A DNA stretch of 39,157 nucleotides. Origin: Terriglobia bacterium (GTDB taxonomy: Bacteria; Acidobacteriota; Terriglobia; Terriglobales; Acidobacteriaceae). A program made the position numbers and the translations under genes. Position 1 is the first letter of the stretch, and each line of letters opens with the position of its first letter. The stretch is from assembly GCA_021325035.1 (NCBI GenBank), contig JAJPHW010000039.1, positions 1 through 39,157 of the forward strand. The letters are read 5' to 3'. Under the pieces are notes generated by a model. That model did no database searches, was not told where the DNA came from, and saw only the letters and a list, made by a program, of their open reading frames with translations. This document shows positions 8,844 to 16,539 of the stretch, one piece after another.

Positions 8844-8877
8844 CCCACCCTGTCGCAAAACGCGCGAAAAGGGTGGG
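8844..8877. repeat. Imperfect hairpin with CCCACCCT/AGGGTGGG arms
   Basis: Eight-base perfect arms at 8844-8851 and 8870-8877 flank an 18-base loop that itself contains short CGC/GCG complementarity. It lies in the 76-base gap between the M28 peptidase and the terC-like gene. No T-tract follows, so it may be a REP-like repeat or an mRNA 3' stabiliser rather than a simple terminator. Confidence 0.45.
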
Positions 8878-8896
8878 GCACCCGGAGATGTGAGAG

Positions 8897-9805
8897 GTGA
8901 ACCAGATCGAGCTGTGGGTGGCTTTTAACCTGTTTGTTGGCGCGATGCTGGTTCTCGATCTCTTTGTGTTTCATCGCCGGGCGCGAACGGCGAAACTCAG
9001 CGAGGCCCTTGGCTGGAGCGCCTTGTGGATCGGCATCGCCGTTGTCTTTGGTGCACTGATTTATTTCTGGCAGGGGCGGGCAACGGGGCTGGAGTTTGCG
9101 ACCGGCTACGTAATTGAGCTTTCGCTCAGCGTGGATAATCTCTTCATCTTCATTTTGGTATTCACGCACTTTCAGGTGCCAGAGGAGTACCAGCATCGGG
9201 TTTTGTTTTGGGGCGTCATCGGCGCGCTGGTGATGCGGGCAATTTTCATTTTTGCGGGAGTGGGTTTGCTGCGCCGCTTTGAATGGATTATTTATCCCTT
9301 TGGGGCATTACTGATTTTTAGCGGCATCCGACTTTTACGCAGTCACGGCGCCAGCATTGATCTGGATAATAACTTTGTTTTGCGGTTGCTCCGGCGTGTT
9401 ATGGCGGTGACCCCCGATTACCGCAAGCAGCATTTCTTTGTGCGCGAGCCGGCGCTTTCTGCAACGCCACTGTTTGTCGTCTTGTTAGTGATTGAATTGA
9501 CTGACGTGTTATTTGCGACTGACTCGATTCCGGCGATACTGGCAATCACAAACAAAACCTTCATTATTTACTCATCCAACGCGCTCGCAATTATGGGATT
9601 GCGCTCAATGTTTTTTGCGCTGTCGGGAGTTATGAAAATATTCCATTACCTGCATTATGGGCTGGCAGTAATTCTGATTTTTATCGGTGCAAAAATGTTG
9701 TTGGCGCACTATTATCCGATTCCGACGTTGCTTGCGTTGGTGGTTGTGGCGGCTATTTTGCTGCTCTCAGTGATCGCGTCCGTGGTGCATCCAGCCGAAA
9801 CCTGA
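8897..9805 (+). CDS. TerC/Alx family integral membrane protein
   Basis: TerC/Alx proteins are polytopic membrane proteins linked to tellurite resistance, alkaline response and, in several bacteria, manganese efflux. The 302-residue product has about nine hydrophobic segments. Two family signatures carry acidic residues inside membrane helices: ELSLSVDNLFIFILVF near residue 75 and ELTDVLFATDSIPAILAI near residue 200. The start is GTG at 8897, with GGAG about nine bases upstream; no ATG is available before the first helix. It converges with nadB and the stops are one base apart. Substrate assignment (Mn or other) is inference from the family. Confidence 0.9.
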   Translation: MNQIELWVAFNLFVGAMLVLDLFVFHRRARTAKLSEALGWSALWIGIAVVFGALIYFWQGRATGLEFATGYVIELSLSVDNLFIFILVFTHFQVPEEYQHRVLFWGVIGALVMRAIFIFAGVGLLRRFEWIIYPFGALLIFSGIRLLRSHGASIDLDNNFVLRLLRRVMAVTPDYRKQHFFVREPALSATPLFVVLLVIELTDVLFATDSIPAILAITNKTFIIYSSNALAIMGLRSMFFALSGVMKIFHYLHYGLAVILIFIGAKMLLAHYYPIPTLLALVVVAAILLLSVIASVVHPAET

Positions 9806-9806
9806 A

Positions 9807-11369
9807 CTACTCGAAACGAATGGAATCTCCAAGGATGATGGAATGTTTGAGAAAGTTTGCGTCATCGTGCTTGGGGAAGTCTGTACGGTAATGTGCGCCA
9901 CGGCTTTCCTCGCGGGCTAGCGCTGATTTTGCCACGAGCAAGCCGACAGTTTGCCGGTTCCGCGTTTCGTAGGCTCGTCTCGTATGCGCATGCATTACTT
10001 TCGGATGGATATTTTCTAAAGCAGCAATCGCTTTTTTCAATCCTTCAGCGTCCCGTGCAATGCCCACGTGCTTCCACATCAAATCTTGAATTTCACGCTT
10101 AATCTTGTCAGATTCCTTGTCGTCGCCCGCTGCCGGGAGAACCCGGTTCTCAGTTTGGTCGCTGAAACCCGAGAAAGATTCTTCTTTCATGGCTTTGCCT
10201 GCGCGTGCTCCAAATACCAAACCTTCCAGCAGGGAATTGCTGGCCAGGCGGTTCGCACCATGGACTCCGGTTGCAGCGGCTTCGCCCGCAGCGTATAGAC
10301 CGGTAATGCTTGCCCTTCCATGAAGATCAGTGTGGACGCCGCCCATCGCATAGTGCGCGGCAGGTCGAATGGGAATTAAATCGGCAGTAATGTCAATTTT
10401 GTATTGCAGGCAGGTTGAATAAATCCGCGGGAAGCGTAGTTTCATTACATCGGCATGAAGATGCCTGAGGTCGAGATAGACTACGGGATCTTTGGCTTTG
10501 CTGACCTCAAGTTCGTGCACGATGGCGCGCGCAACCACATCGCGTGGTGCTAGCTCGCCTAGATCGTGGTACTTGGACATGAATCTTTGCTGTTCCGAGT
10601 TGCGTAGATAGGCGCCCTCCCCCCGAAGCGCTTCCGAAAGCAGAAATCGTGGGGCATTTTCAAGGTAGAGCGCGGTCGGATGGAATTGAATGAACTCCAT
10701 ATCGCTGATTTCGGCACCGGCACGATAGGCCATGGCGACGCCGTCTCCGGTCGCGACGGCGGGATTGGTGGTATTGCGGTAGAGTTGTCCCAATCCACCG
10801 GTAGCCAATAGGACTGCGCGTGCAGGGATAGTTTCCGCAGAGCCTGCTTCATCAATCAGGCGAATGCCAGACACTCGTCCATCGTGCACGAGCAAATCAG
10901 TGGAAAATTCAAATTCGCGCACAGAAACATTTTTTAAAGTTTTTGCTTTGGCATATAAAGCACGGAGAATTTCGCGTCCGGTGGAATCGCCGTGTGCATG
11001 AAGAATACGATTGCGGCTGTGCGCGCCTTCGCGCCCAAAAGTCAGCTTTGTGCCTTCGCGATCAAATTCCGTGCCCCATGCAATGAGCTCTTCGATCTGC
11101 TGCGGAGCATCTTCCACGAGGGCTTTGGCTGCGTCCACGTTGCATAGGCCATCGCCGGCAATTAATGTGTCTTGTAGATGCAGGCTGATTTCATCTTCAT
11201 CGCTTAACGCAGCGGCGATGCCGCCTTGTGCCCATTGCGTGTTGGAGTCGGTGATCTCGCGCTTGGCCAAAACTACTACGCGGCCTGCATCGGCTAATTC
11301 GATTGCCGCCCGTAATCCGGCAACTCCCGCCCCAATGACAAGAAAATCTGTTCCAGAGTCTTTTTGCAT
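9807..11369 (-). CDS. nadB: L-aspartate oxidase
   Basis: NadB is the FAD enzyme that oxidises L-aspartate to iminoaspartate, the first step of de novo NAD synthesis, working with NadA in the cytoplasm. The 520-residue length is typical. The N-terminal dinucleotide fold is VIGAGVAGLRAAIELA. Flavin and substrate segments include NTQWAQGGIAAAL, FGREGAHSRNRILHAHGDST, HPTALY, the HYAMGGVHTD stretch and GANRLASNSLLEGLVFG. The C-terminal helical domain typical of the fumarate-reductase/NadB group is present. No nadA or nadC lies alongside; it is divergent from aroB across 73 bases. Confidence 0.95.
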   Translation of the reverse strand: MQKDSGTDFLVIGAGVAGLRAAIELADAGRVVVLAKREITDSNTQWAQGGIAAALSDEDEISLHLQDTLIAGDGLCNVDAAKALVEDAPQQIEELIAWGTEFDREGTKLTFGREGAHSRNRILHAHGDSTGREILRALYAKAKTLKNVSVREFEFSTDLLVHDGRVSGIRLIDEAGSAETIPARAVLLATGGLGQLYRNTTNPAVATGDGVAMAYRAGAEISDMEFIQFHPTALYLENAPRFLLSEALRGEGAYLRNSEQQRFMSKYHDLGELAPRDVVARAIVHELEVSKAKDPVVYLDLRHLHADVMKLRFPRIYSTCLQYKIDITADLIPIRPAAHYAMGGVHTDLHGRASITGLYAAGEAAATGVHGANRLASNSLLEGLVFGARAGKAMKEESFSGFSDQTENRVLPAAGDDKESDKIKREIQDLMWKHVGIARDAEGLKKAIAALENIHPKVMHAHTRRAYETRNRQTVGLLVAKSALAREESRGAHYRTDFPKHDDANFLKHSIILGDSIRFE

Positions 11370-11442
11370 GTCTTACAAAAATGCTAACACGCGTGGCTTA
11401 GGGACATGCTCATGCCTACGTTATGATTGGTAAGAAGAATTC

Positions 11443-12531
11443 ATGCGGAAAATTACAGTTCATGTTGCGCCCCAGGCGTATCAAGTAACGATTGGAGCTG
11501 GCGTTCTCAACCAATCCGGTGATTCATTGCGCGCGGTATTTCCCGAGCAGACGCGAGTTTTCGTCGTTACAGTGCCGAAAGTTCGCCGTTTGTGGGGCAA
11601 TAAATTGCAGGCGTCGCTTGTTGCTGCACGGTTTAAGGTTGACTTTCTCGAAATGCCAGACGGCGAAGCACATAAGAAGCTTGCGACGGTGGAGAATCTG
11701 GCTGTCCGCATGTCGCGTCTCGGCGCAGATAGAAAGTCGGTCGTTGTTGCCTTCGGCGGCGGAGTTGTCGGCGATACTGCTGGCTTACTTGCCGCTCTCT
11801 ACATGCGAGGCGTGGATTTGCTGCAAGTCCCGACCACGCTGCTTGCGCAGGTGGATGCTTCGGTTGGCGGCAAGACCGGAGTTGATCTGAAGACCGGTAA
11901 AAACCTAGTAGGAGTATTTCACCAGCCGCGTTTAGTCATCACGGACACGAATGTTCTTTCCACCTTAAGCGCCCGCGAACTTCGCGCCGGTCTTTACGAA
12001 TCGCTGAAGTGTGGCGTTATTGGCAGCATGAAGCTGTTCGAGGAGATTGAGAGTAAGGGCGCGGTGCTCAGCCCGCGGGAGTTGGAAAGTATCGTTAGCC
12101 AATCCGTTCAGATGAAAGCAAAGATTGTTGCTGCGGACGAGCGCGAGAATGGCTTGCGCCGTGTTTTAAATTTCGGGCACACCATTGGGCATGCTCTTGA
12201 GACCGAATCTAACTATCGCCGCTTTTTGCATGGAGAAGCTGTGGCCTGGGGCATGATTGCTGCCACACGCCTGGCAACCGTCACAAACCGCCTGGATACG
12301 TTTTCGGCGAGACGCATCATCAATGCGATTTTGCATATTGGTACTTTGCCGAAAGTTGCGGCTCGAGGCAAAACGATTCTTGGCCTATTGCAGGCGGACA
12401 AGAAAACTAGAGACGGAAAAATCCATTTTGTGCTGCCGACAAAAATTGGGAAAGTGGAAATTGCAAATGATGTGCCGGAGACACTTATTGTTGCCATTGT
12501 AGATGAGCTCAGAGAGATTGCGAGCGTATGA
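11443..12531 (+). CDS. aroB: 3-dehydroquinate synthase
   Basis: AroB converts DAHP to 3-dehydroquinate in the shikimate pathway, using NAD and a divalent metal in the cytoplasm. The 362 residues show the family signatures in order: the nucleotide-binding GGGVVGDTAGLLAALYMRG, the VPTTLLAQVDASVGGKTGVD segment, GKNLVGVFHQPR, then metal-binding NFGHTIGHALE and LHGEAVAWGM. A purine-rich AAGAAG lies just before the ATG at 11443. The stop overlaps the menG start (ATGA at 12528-12531), so the two are translationally coupled. The pairing makes sense because chorismate from this pathway feeds menaquinone. Confidence 0.96.
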   Translation: MRKITVHVAPQAYQVTIGAGVLNQSGDSLRAVFPEQTRVFVVTVPKVRRLWGNKLQASLVAARFKVDFLEMPDGEAHKKLATVENLAVRMSRLGADRKSVVVAFGGGVVGDTAGLLAALYMRGVDLLQVPTTLLAQVDASVGGKTGVDLKTGKNLVGVFHQPRLVITDTNVLSTLSARELRAGLYESLKCGVIGSMKLFEEIESKGAVLSPRELESIVSQSVQMKAKIVAADERENGLRRVLNFGHTIGHALETESNYRRFLHGEAVAWGMIAATRLATVTNRLDTFSARRIINAILHIGTLPKVAARGKTILGLLQADKKTRDGKIHFVLPTKIGKVEIANDVPETLIVAIVDELREIASV

Positions 12532-13283
12532 CGACTTCGACGAAACCTCCGGTGCAGGGTGCGGCTCCTCAAGGTGCGCATGATGTTGATTCGGCTTCGC
12601 GGGCTGTGCGCGAAATGTTTACATCCATCGCGCCCCGCTACGATCTGCTGAATCATGTTCTTTCCATGAACATTGACCGGGTGTGGTGGAACCGCACTGC
12701 GCGCACTTTTTCGCATATTTTGAGTCGTTCCGATGCGAAAATTCTCGACCTCTGTTGCGGTACGGGTGATATGACGTTCGCTTTGCGCCGCCGCGCTGGA
12801 GGGGCAAATCCCAAAATCTTTGGCGCGGATTTTTCTCATGCAATGCTTGAGCGCGCCGCACAAAAATCTTTAGGAACTACTTTGCAGTGGATCGAAGCCG
12901 ATGCTCTCCGACTGCCGTTCCCGGACGACAGTTTTGATCTGGTGACGTCGGCTTTCGGATTCCGCAATCTCGCGGATTATGACGCGGGCTTGCGTGAAAT
13001 CGTTCGAGTGCTGCGGCCCGGAGGCGAAGCTGGCATTCTTGATTTCAGCGAACCCGGTGGTTTAATGGGAAAGATTTATCGTGTTTATTTCAAACATGTT
13101 CTGCCCAAGATAGGCACGCTGATTTCTGGGGTGCGTGGGCCTTACGCGTATCTTCCTGCTTCCGTGGAGCGTTTTCCGGAGCCCGATGAGATGCGGGCGC
13201 GCATGAAGCATGCAGGATTTAGCGACGCCAGTTGGACGCCCTACACATTTGCCATTGCCGGCCTTTATCGCGCGAAGAAATAG
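12528..13283 (+). CDS. menG: Demethylmenaquinone methyltransferase (UbiE/MenG)
   Basis: This SAM-dependent enzyme performs the last methylation of menaquinone (and the C-methylation of ubiquinone in species that have it). The 251-residue product has the family N-terminal motif FTSIAPRYDLLNHVLSMN. The SAM site is ILDLCCGTGDMTFAL, then the DAxxLPFPDDSFDLVTSAFGFRN block and a RVLRPGGEAGILDFSEP segment. The first about 20 residues are a poorly conserved leader. It is coupled to aroB by an ATGA overlap. Its stop directly abuts the stop of the convergent anti-sigma gene, with no spacer. Confidence 0.95.
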   Translation: MTTSTKPPVQGAAPQGAHDVDSASRAVREMFTSIAPRYDLLNHVLSMNIDRVWWNRTARTFSHILSRSDAKILDLCCGTGDMTFALRRRAGGANPKIFGADFSHAMLERAAQKSLGTTLQWIEADALRLPFPDDSFDLVTSAFGFRNLADYDAGLREIVRVLRPGGEAGILDFSEPGGLMGKIYRVYFKHVLPKIGTLISGVRGPYAYLPASVERFPEPDEMRARMKHAGFSDASWTPYTFAIAGLYRAKK

Positions 13284-14021
13284 TTACGACTGGGCGGCCG
13301 ATTTCAGCAATTCCCCGAGCCGACGGATATCATCGCCGCTCGTATCCCCGATTACAAAATAACTCAGGCCGTTGCTATTCCAGCTTTCCGTGCTGAAAGA
13401 TAGTTGTTTCCCGGATGTAAGCTGTAGTTTTCCCGGCAGATTTTTGTCCTGAAAAATAAATACAGAAATCTGATGTTTGCGAATTTGATAAATGAGTTGC
13501 GCACCGGGGGATTGGCCGAGATAGGCAACCCGGCCTCCGATGAGGGTAAAGTCTGAGCCGTTCAGTTCTGGCAAGTTGAACGTAAAAGGAATCTTCCCCT
13601 GGAACCAGGGCTTTACCGTGTGCCGGTCTGTCGAAATCACATCCACGGGATTGGCGCTGGCCAGTGTTGCAACATGCAGATCAGTTAATTCGCTATAAAT
13701 GCGATTACGGCTGCCTGCCGTCTGAGATACATACAGCCCCAAACCGATCAACAAGAGAGCAAAAACGGGCACAGAAAGCCATCTCTGCCAGAAAACAGGT
13801 TTTTCCTGAGTTATCCCGCGTTGAACTTTCGCCCGCAATTCTGGACTCGGCGAATATCGCGTGCCTGTCAGTTTGACAGCGCGTTTCATATGCAACTGCG
13901 CCATGGCATCCGCGGAGCATGATGCACATCCGCGCAAGTGCGCGTCCATCGCCTGCATCTCTTGCGCGCTGAGCTCTCCGTCCAAATATGTCTCAATCTT
14001 CATGCTGAAAGAGTCGCCCAT
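13284..14021 (-). CDS. Membrane-anchored anti-sigma factor with zinc-finger (ZAS) domain
   Basis: This is the likely partner and inhibitor of the ECF sigma factor just upstream. In the 245-residue product the N-terminal cytoplasmic part carries HLRGCASC (H28-x3-C32-x2-C35), the zinc-coordinating ZAS core. A single membrane helix follows near residues 82-100 (VPVFALLLIGLGLYV), and the remaining about 140 residues are periplasmic and would sense the signal. The ATG at 14021 follows the sigma stop by one base, and its AGGAGA ribosome site is formed by the last sigma codons, so the two are translated as a pair. The periplasmic part mentions no domain I recognise. Confidence 0.88.
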   Translation of the reverse strand: MGDSFSMKIETYLDGELSAQEMQAMDAHLRGCASCSADAMAQLHMKRAVKLTGTRYSPSPELRAKVQRGITQEKPVFWQRWLSVPVFALLLIGLGLYVSQTAGSRNRIYSELTDLHVATLASANPVDVISTDRHTVKPWFQGKIPFTFNLPELNGSDFTLIGGRVAYLGQSPGAQLIYQIRKHQISVFIFQDKNLPGKLQLTSGKQLSFSTESWNSNGLSYFVIGDTSGDDIRRLGELLKSAAQS

Positions 14022-14022
14022 T

Positions 14023-14523
14023 TCATCTCCTAACGAGCTTCACTTGCAAGGCTTGCCGCAAATCCCGTCGTGCTCGCGCCAAACGCGACATTACCGTTCC
14101 TATAGGAATCGAGAGCGTTTCTGCAATTTCTTTGTAGGGCATCTCCTCGACGTCGCAGAGAAGCACCACTTCGCGATAATGCAGCGGCAGGGCTTCAATT
14201 GCTTTTTGCAGCAATTGCTGTTGCGATTGATCAATGAAAATGCTTTCCGGCGTCTCGGCCTCTGCAATGCTCTCCGCGGCTTCGTCGAGTTCAACCTGAA
14301 CGCTCGTGGCTTTTAATCCTGTGCGCGAAGTCAAAAAAGTATTGCGTAAAATGCGATAAATCCATGCGCGAAAATTTGTGCCCGGCTGAAAGGATGAAAA
14401 TCCCCGAAGCGCTTTGGAATAAGTCTCCTGCACGAGGTCGTCGGCCTCAGACCTGTCCTGCGTCAACCAATGCGCAAAGTTGTAGAGCTGATCAAAAAGC
14501 GGCATAGCCAGTTCAGCAAACAT
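14023..14523 (-). CDS. ECF-type RNA polymerase sigma factor
   Basis: This is an extracytoplasmic-function sigma factor with only regions 2 and 4. Region 2 shows FAHWLTQDRSEADDLVQETY and FRAWIYRILRNTF. Region 4 shows LPLHYREVVLLCDVEEMPYKEIAETL and IPIGTVMSRLARARRDLRQAL. The frame stays open to an ATG at 14577. I choose Met at 14523 (166 residues) because a promoter matching the divergent one has its -10 at 14565-14560, inside the longer frame, so transcription would start after 14577. The shorter form also begins right at region 2. A GTG at 14550 is a third option. Autoregulation is therefore expected. The ZAS anti-sigma gene follows immediately. Confidence 0.88.
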   Translation of the reverse strand: MFAELAMPLFDQLYNFAHWLTQDRSEADDLVQETYSKALRGFSSFQPGTNFRAWIYRILRNTFLTSRTGLKATSVQVELDEAAESIAEAETPESIFIDQSQQQLLQKAIEALPLHYREVVLLCDVEEMPYKEIAETLSIPIGTVMSRLARARRDLRQALQVKLVRR

Positions 14524-14559
14524 CGCGGATGTCTCGCGGTCCTTTGGCACCTCACTAAA

Positions 14560-14588
14560 GTAAACCAAACGGCCCATGATTTATTCCC
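14560..14588 (-). promoter_or_regulatory. ECF-type promoter of the sigma/anti-sigma operon
   Basis: On the minus strand GGGAAT (14588-14583) is followed by exactly 17 bases and then GTTTAC (14565-14560). The same arrangement and spacing occurs on the opposite strand for the phosphoesterase operon. GGGAAT...GTT is an ECF-style -35/-10 pair. Predicted transcription would begin near 14553, which pushes the sigma start codon downstream of 14577. Confidence 0.6.
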
Positions 14589-14608
14589 AAATTACCCAAA
14601 AATATTGC

Positions 14609-14637
14609 GGGAATAAATCGCCCTGTTCGCAGTTATC
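14609..14637 (+). promoter_or_regulatory. ECF-type promoter of the phosphoesterase/CuA/cytochrome operon
   Basis: GGGAAT (14609-14614), a 17-base spacer, then GTTATC (14632-14637). Its -35 block GGGAATAAATC (14609-14619) is the exact reverse complement of 14578-14588, so two divergent promoters mirror one another around a 20-base centre. Start of transcription is expected near 14645, leaving a leader of about 24 bases with GAGGAG before the ATG at 14669. Confidence 0.62.
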
Positions 14638-14668
14638 CACTGTGCAAGCCAATTTGAGGAGTCAAAAC

Positions 14669-15661
14669 ATGAAGCCAGATCGCAGATCATTCATGAAGAT
14701 CGCCGGAACTTCTTTGGGAATCGGCGTCCTTTATAGCGCTGTGCCTGCTGCCGCGCTCACCGGCGAAGCAGGAGAGATGTTTAGTTTTCTGGGCAAACGT
14801 AACGGCGAAAAAGTCACGCCGTTTAGCTTTGTGCAACTTAGCGATGCGCACGTAGGGTTTAATGGCCCTCCGGATCCATTGGGTACCAAAGCATTTGAAC
14901 GCGCTGTGGAGATGGTCAATGCGCTTCCACAACGGCCCGATCTAGTGCTATTTACGGGCGATCTCACACACGATACCGAAGACAAAGACGTTCATGCCCA
15001 ACGCATGAAGCAGTTCAAGGAAATCTCCAGCCGCATGAATGTCCCACTGATCAAATGCGTTCCGGGAGAACATGATGCGGGCCTCGACCATAGTGGGTTG
15101 TACCGCGAATTCTTCGGGGAGACTTACTATTCCTTCGACCATCGAGGCATGCACTTTGTCGCATTGGACAATGTTTCTCAGGGAAAACCCAAGGTTGGCG
15201 CAGAACAGCTCGATTGGTTAAAGAAAGACCTTGCGCGATTTCCGAAATCCGCACCCATCGTTGTTTTTACCCATCGCCCCCTCTTCGATCTAAAGCCCGA
15301 CTGGGAGTGGTTTACCAGCGACGGCGATGAAGTCATGAACGTGCTTGTGCCTTACGAAAACGTAACGGTGCTTTACGGTCATATTCACCGCGATGATACG
15401 CACGAGGAAGGCCATGTGCATCATTACGCGGCAAAGTCGCTGATTTTTGCCTTCCCCGATCCTGCAAAAGTTGCCGATAAGAAGCCCATTCCATTCGACA
15501 AAGATCAACCATTCAAGAACCTCGGGATTCGGCAAGTGCAAGCGAATGCCAAAGGTTCGACTTCCACAAGCTCGATCGCCATTAGCGACATTGAGCTAAC
15601 AGCCCGCGAATTTTTGGGCATCAACGGTGTGCATCAGATTCTGAAAGATCCAAGTTTATAA
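14669..15661 (+). CDS. Tat-exported calcineurin-like metallophosphoesterase
   Basis: This is a binuclear-metal phosphoesterase secreted by the Tat route. The 330-residue product starts with the twin-arginine signal DRRSFMKIAGTSLGIG (residues 4-19). Metal ligands follow the family order: D59 and H61 in SDAH, D98 in TGDLTHD, GEHD (133-136, where most relatives have GNHD), H202 in FTHRPL, and H238/H240 in GHIH. The Asn-to-Glu change at 134 affects a usual metal-bridging position. The open frame reaches 14576, but GAGGAG at 14656-14661 fixes the ATG at 14669. It heads an apparent operon with the CuA and cytochrome genes and is divergent from the sigma factor that probably controls it. The substrate is unknown. 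Confidence 0.88.
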   Translation: MKPDRRSFMKIAGTSLGIGVLYSAVPAAALTGEAGEMFSFLGKRNGEKVTPFSFVQLSDAHVGFNGPPDPLGTKAFERAVEMVNALPQRPDLVLFTGDLTHDTEDKDVHAQRMKQFKEISSRMNVPLIKCVPGEHDAGLDHSGLYREFFGETYYSFDHRGMHFVALDNVSQGKPKVGAEQLDWLKKDLARFPKSAPIVVFTHRPLFDLKPDWEWFTSDGDEVMNVLVPYENVTVLYGHIHRDDTHEEGHVHHYAAKSLIFAFPDPAKVADKKPIPFDKDQPFKNLGIRQVQANAKGSTSTSSIAISDIELTAREFLGINGVHQILKDPSL

Positions 15662-15683
15662 ATTTCATCGAAAGGGAAAGTGT

Positions 15684-16055
15684 ATGAAGTCTTTCTATAC
15701 CAGATTTTTATTGATTGCTTTTGTCACGGCGGTGTCGTTTTTTTCGGCAGGGCCCATGTCCACGCCCGTGAATGCGAAATCCCCACGGGTAGTCGAGATC
15801 ACGGCGAAACGGTTCGGCTTTTCTCCAGATACAGTCACGTTGAAGAAAGATGAAACCGTCGTTCTCCGGCTCAAAAGTGAAGACGTTACTCATGGGTTCT
15901 TTTTACGTGCGCTGAAGCTGGATGAAGACATTTCGCCGGATTCTCCAACTGACATTACGGTCACGCCGACAACTGCCGGTACCTTCACGACGATTTGCGA
16001 TCATTTTTGTGGCGCCAATCACGGCAACATGAAGATGACGATTGTTGTCGAGTAG
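15684..16055 (+). CDS. Small soluble CuA-type cupredoxin (cytochrome oxidase subunit II-like)
   Basis: This is a 123-residue exported cupredoxin with a predicted binuclear CuA centre for electron transfer. A signal or anchor covers residues 1-30. The ligand set is H70 (DVTHGFF) plus C105, C109, H113 and M116 in CDHFCGANHGNM, which matches the C-x3-C-x3-H-x2-M spacing of COX II and N2O reductase. The residue at i+2, Glu in COX II (bound through its backbone), is His107 here. There is no long two-helix anchor and no subunit I gene nearby, so this is not a normal oxidase subunit. It lies 22 bases after the phosphoesterase and 10 bases before the cytochrome. AAGGGAAAG precedes the start. Confidence 0.85.
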   Translation: MKSFYTRFLLIAFVTAVSFFSAGPMSTPVNAKSPRVVEITAKRFGFSPDTVTLKKDETVVLRLKSEDVTHGFFLRALKLDEDISPDSPTDITVTPTTAGTFTTICDHFCGANHGNMKMTIVVE

Positions 16056-16065
16056 AAATCGTCCA

Positions 16066-16536
16066 ATGATTCAACAAATCAAACGATACGCGCTGGTTGC
16101 AAGTTTGCTGATCTTAAGCGGCTGCGCGGTACGGGAACCGGGCGCATGGGAAACGGCGCTCGTATATCAGGCGAAACGGAACATCACGGTGGGCGGAACA
16201 AAAGACGCGAATCCGCTCGCCGCTTCCGAAGAAAACATCCATGCCGGACAGAAGATCTTCGGCCAGTACTGCATGGTCTGTCATGGACTCGACGGGCAGA
16301 ACACCGGGGTTCCGTTCGCCGATAGAGTATCTCCGCCCGTTCCAGCGCTGAACTCGCAGAATGTTCAGCGATATACAGACGGTCAACTGAAGTGGATCAT
16401 CGAACGCGGCATATTCCCCTCCGGCATGCCTGCATCGAGAGGTATGCTCAGCGATGAGGAAATCTGGGAATTGGTGCTTTACGTCAGGCATTTGCCTACG
16501 AAGGGAAGTCTGGGCGAACCGCAAGTCTATAAATAG
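16066..16536 (+). CDS. Lipoprotein monohaem cytochrome c
   Basis: This is a 156-residue class I-like cytochrome c. The signal ends in LILSGC, with Cys20 as the lipidation site. Haem attachment is C69-M-V-C72-H73, and the distal ligand is probably M121 in SGMPA. The sequence LSDEEIWELVLYVRHL is the usual C-terminal helix of such small cytochromes. The frame is open to 16042, overlapping the CuA gene, but only the ATG at 16066 gives a proper lipoprotein signal. It is the last gene of the sigma-linked operon and probably exchanges electrons with the CuA protein (inference). It converges with the epimerase gene with three bases between the stops. Confidence 0.9.
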   Translation: MIQQIKRYALVASLLILSGCAVREPGAWETALVYQAKRNITVGGTKDANPLAASEENIHAGQKIFGQYCMVCHGLDGQNTGVPFADRVSPPVPALNSQNVQRYTDGQLKWIIERGIFPSGMPASRGMLSDEEIWELVLYVRHLPTKGSLGEPQVYK

Positions 16537-16539
16537 GAA

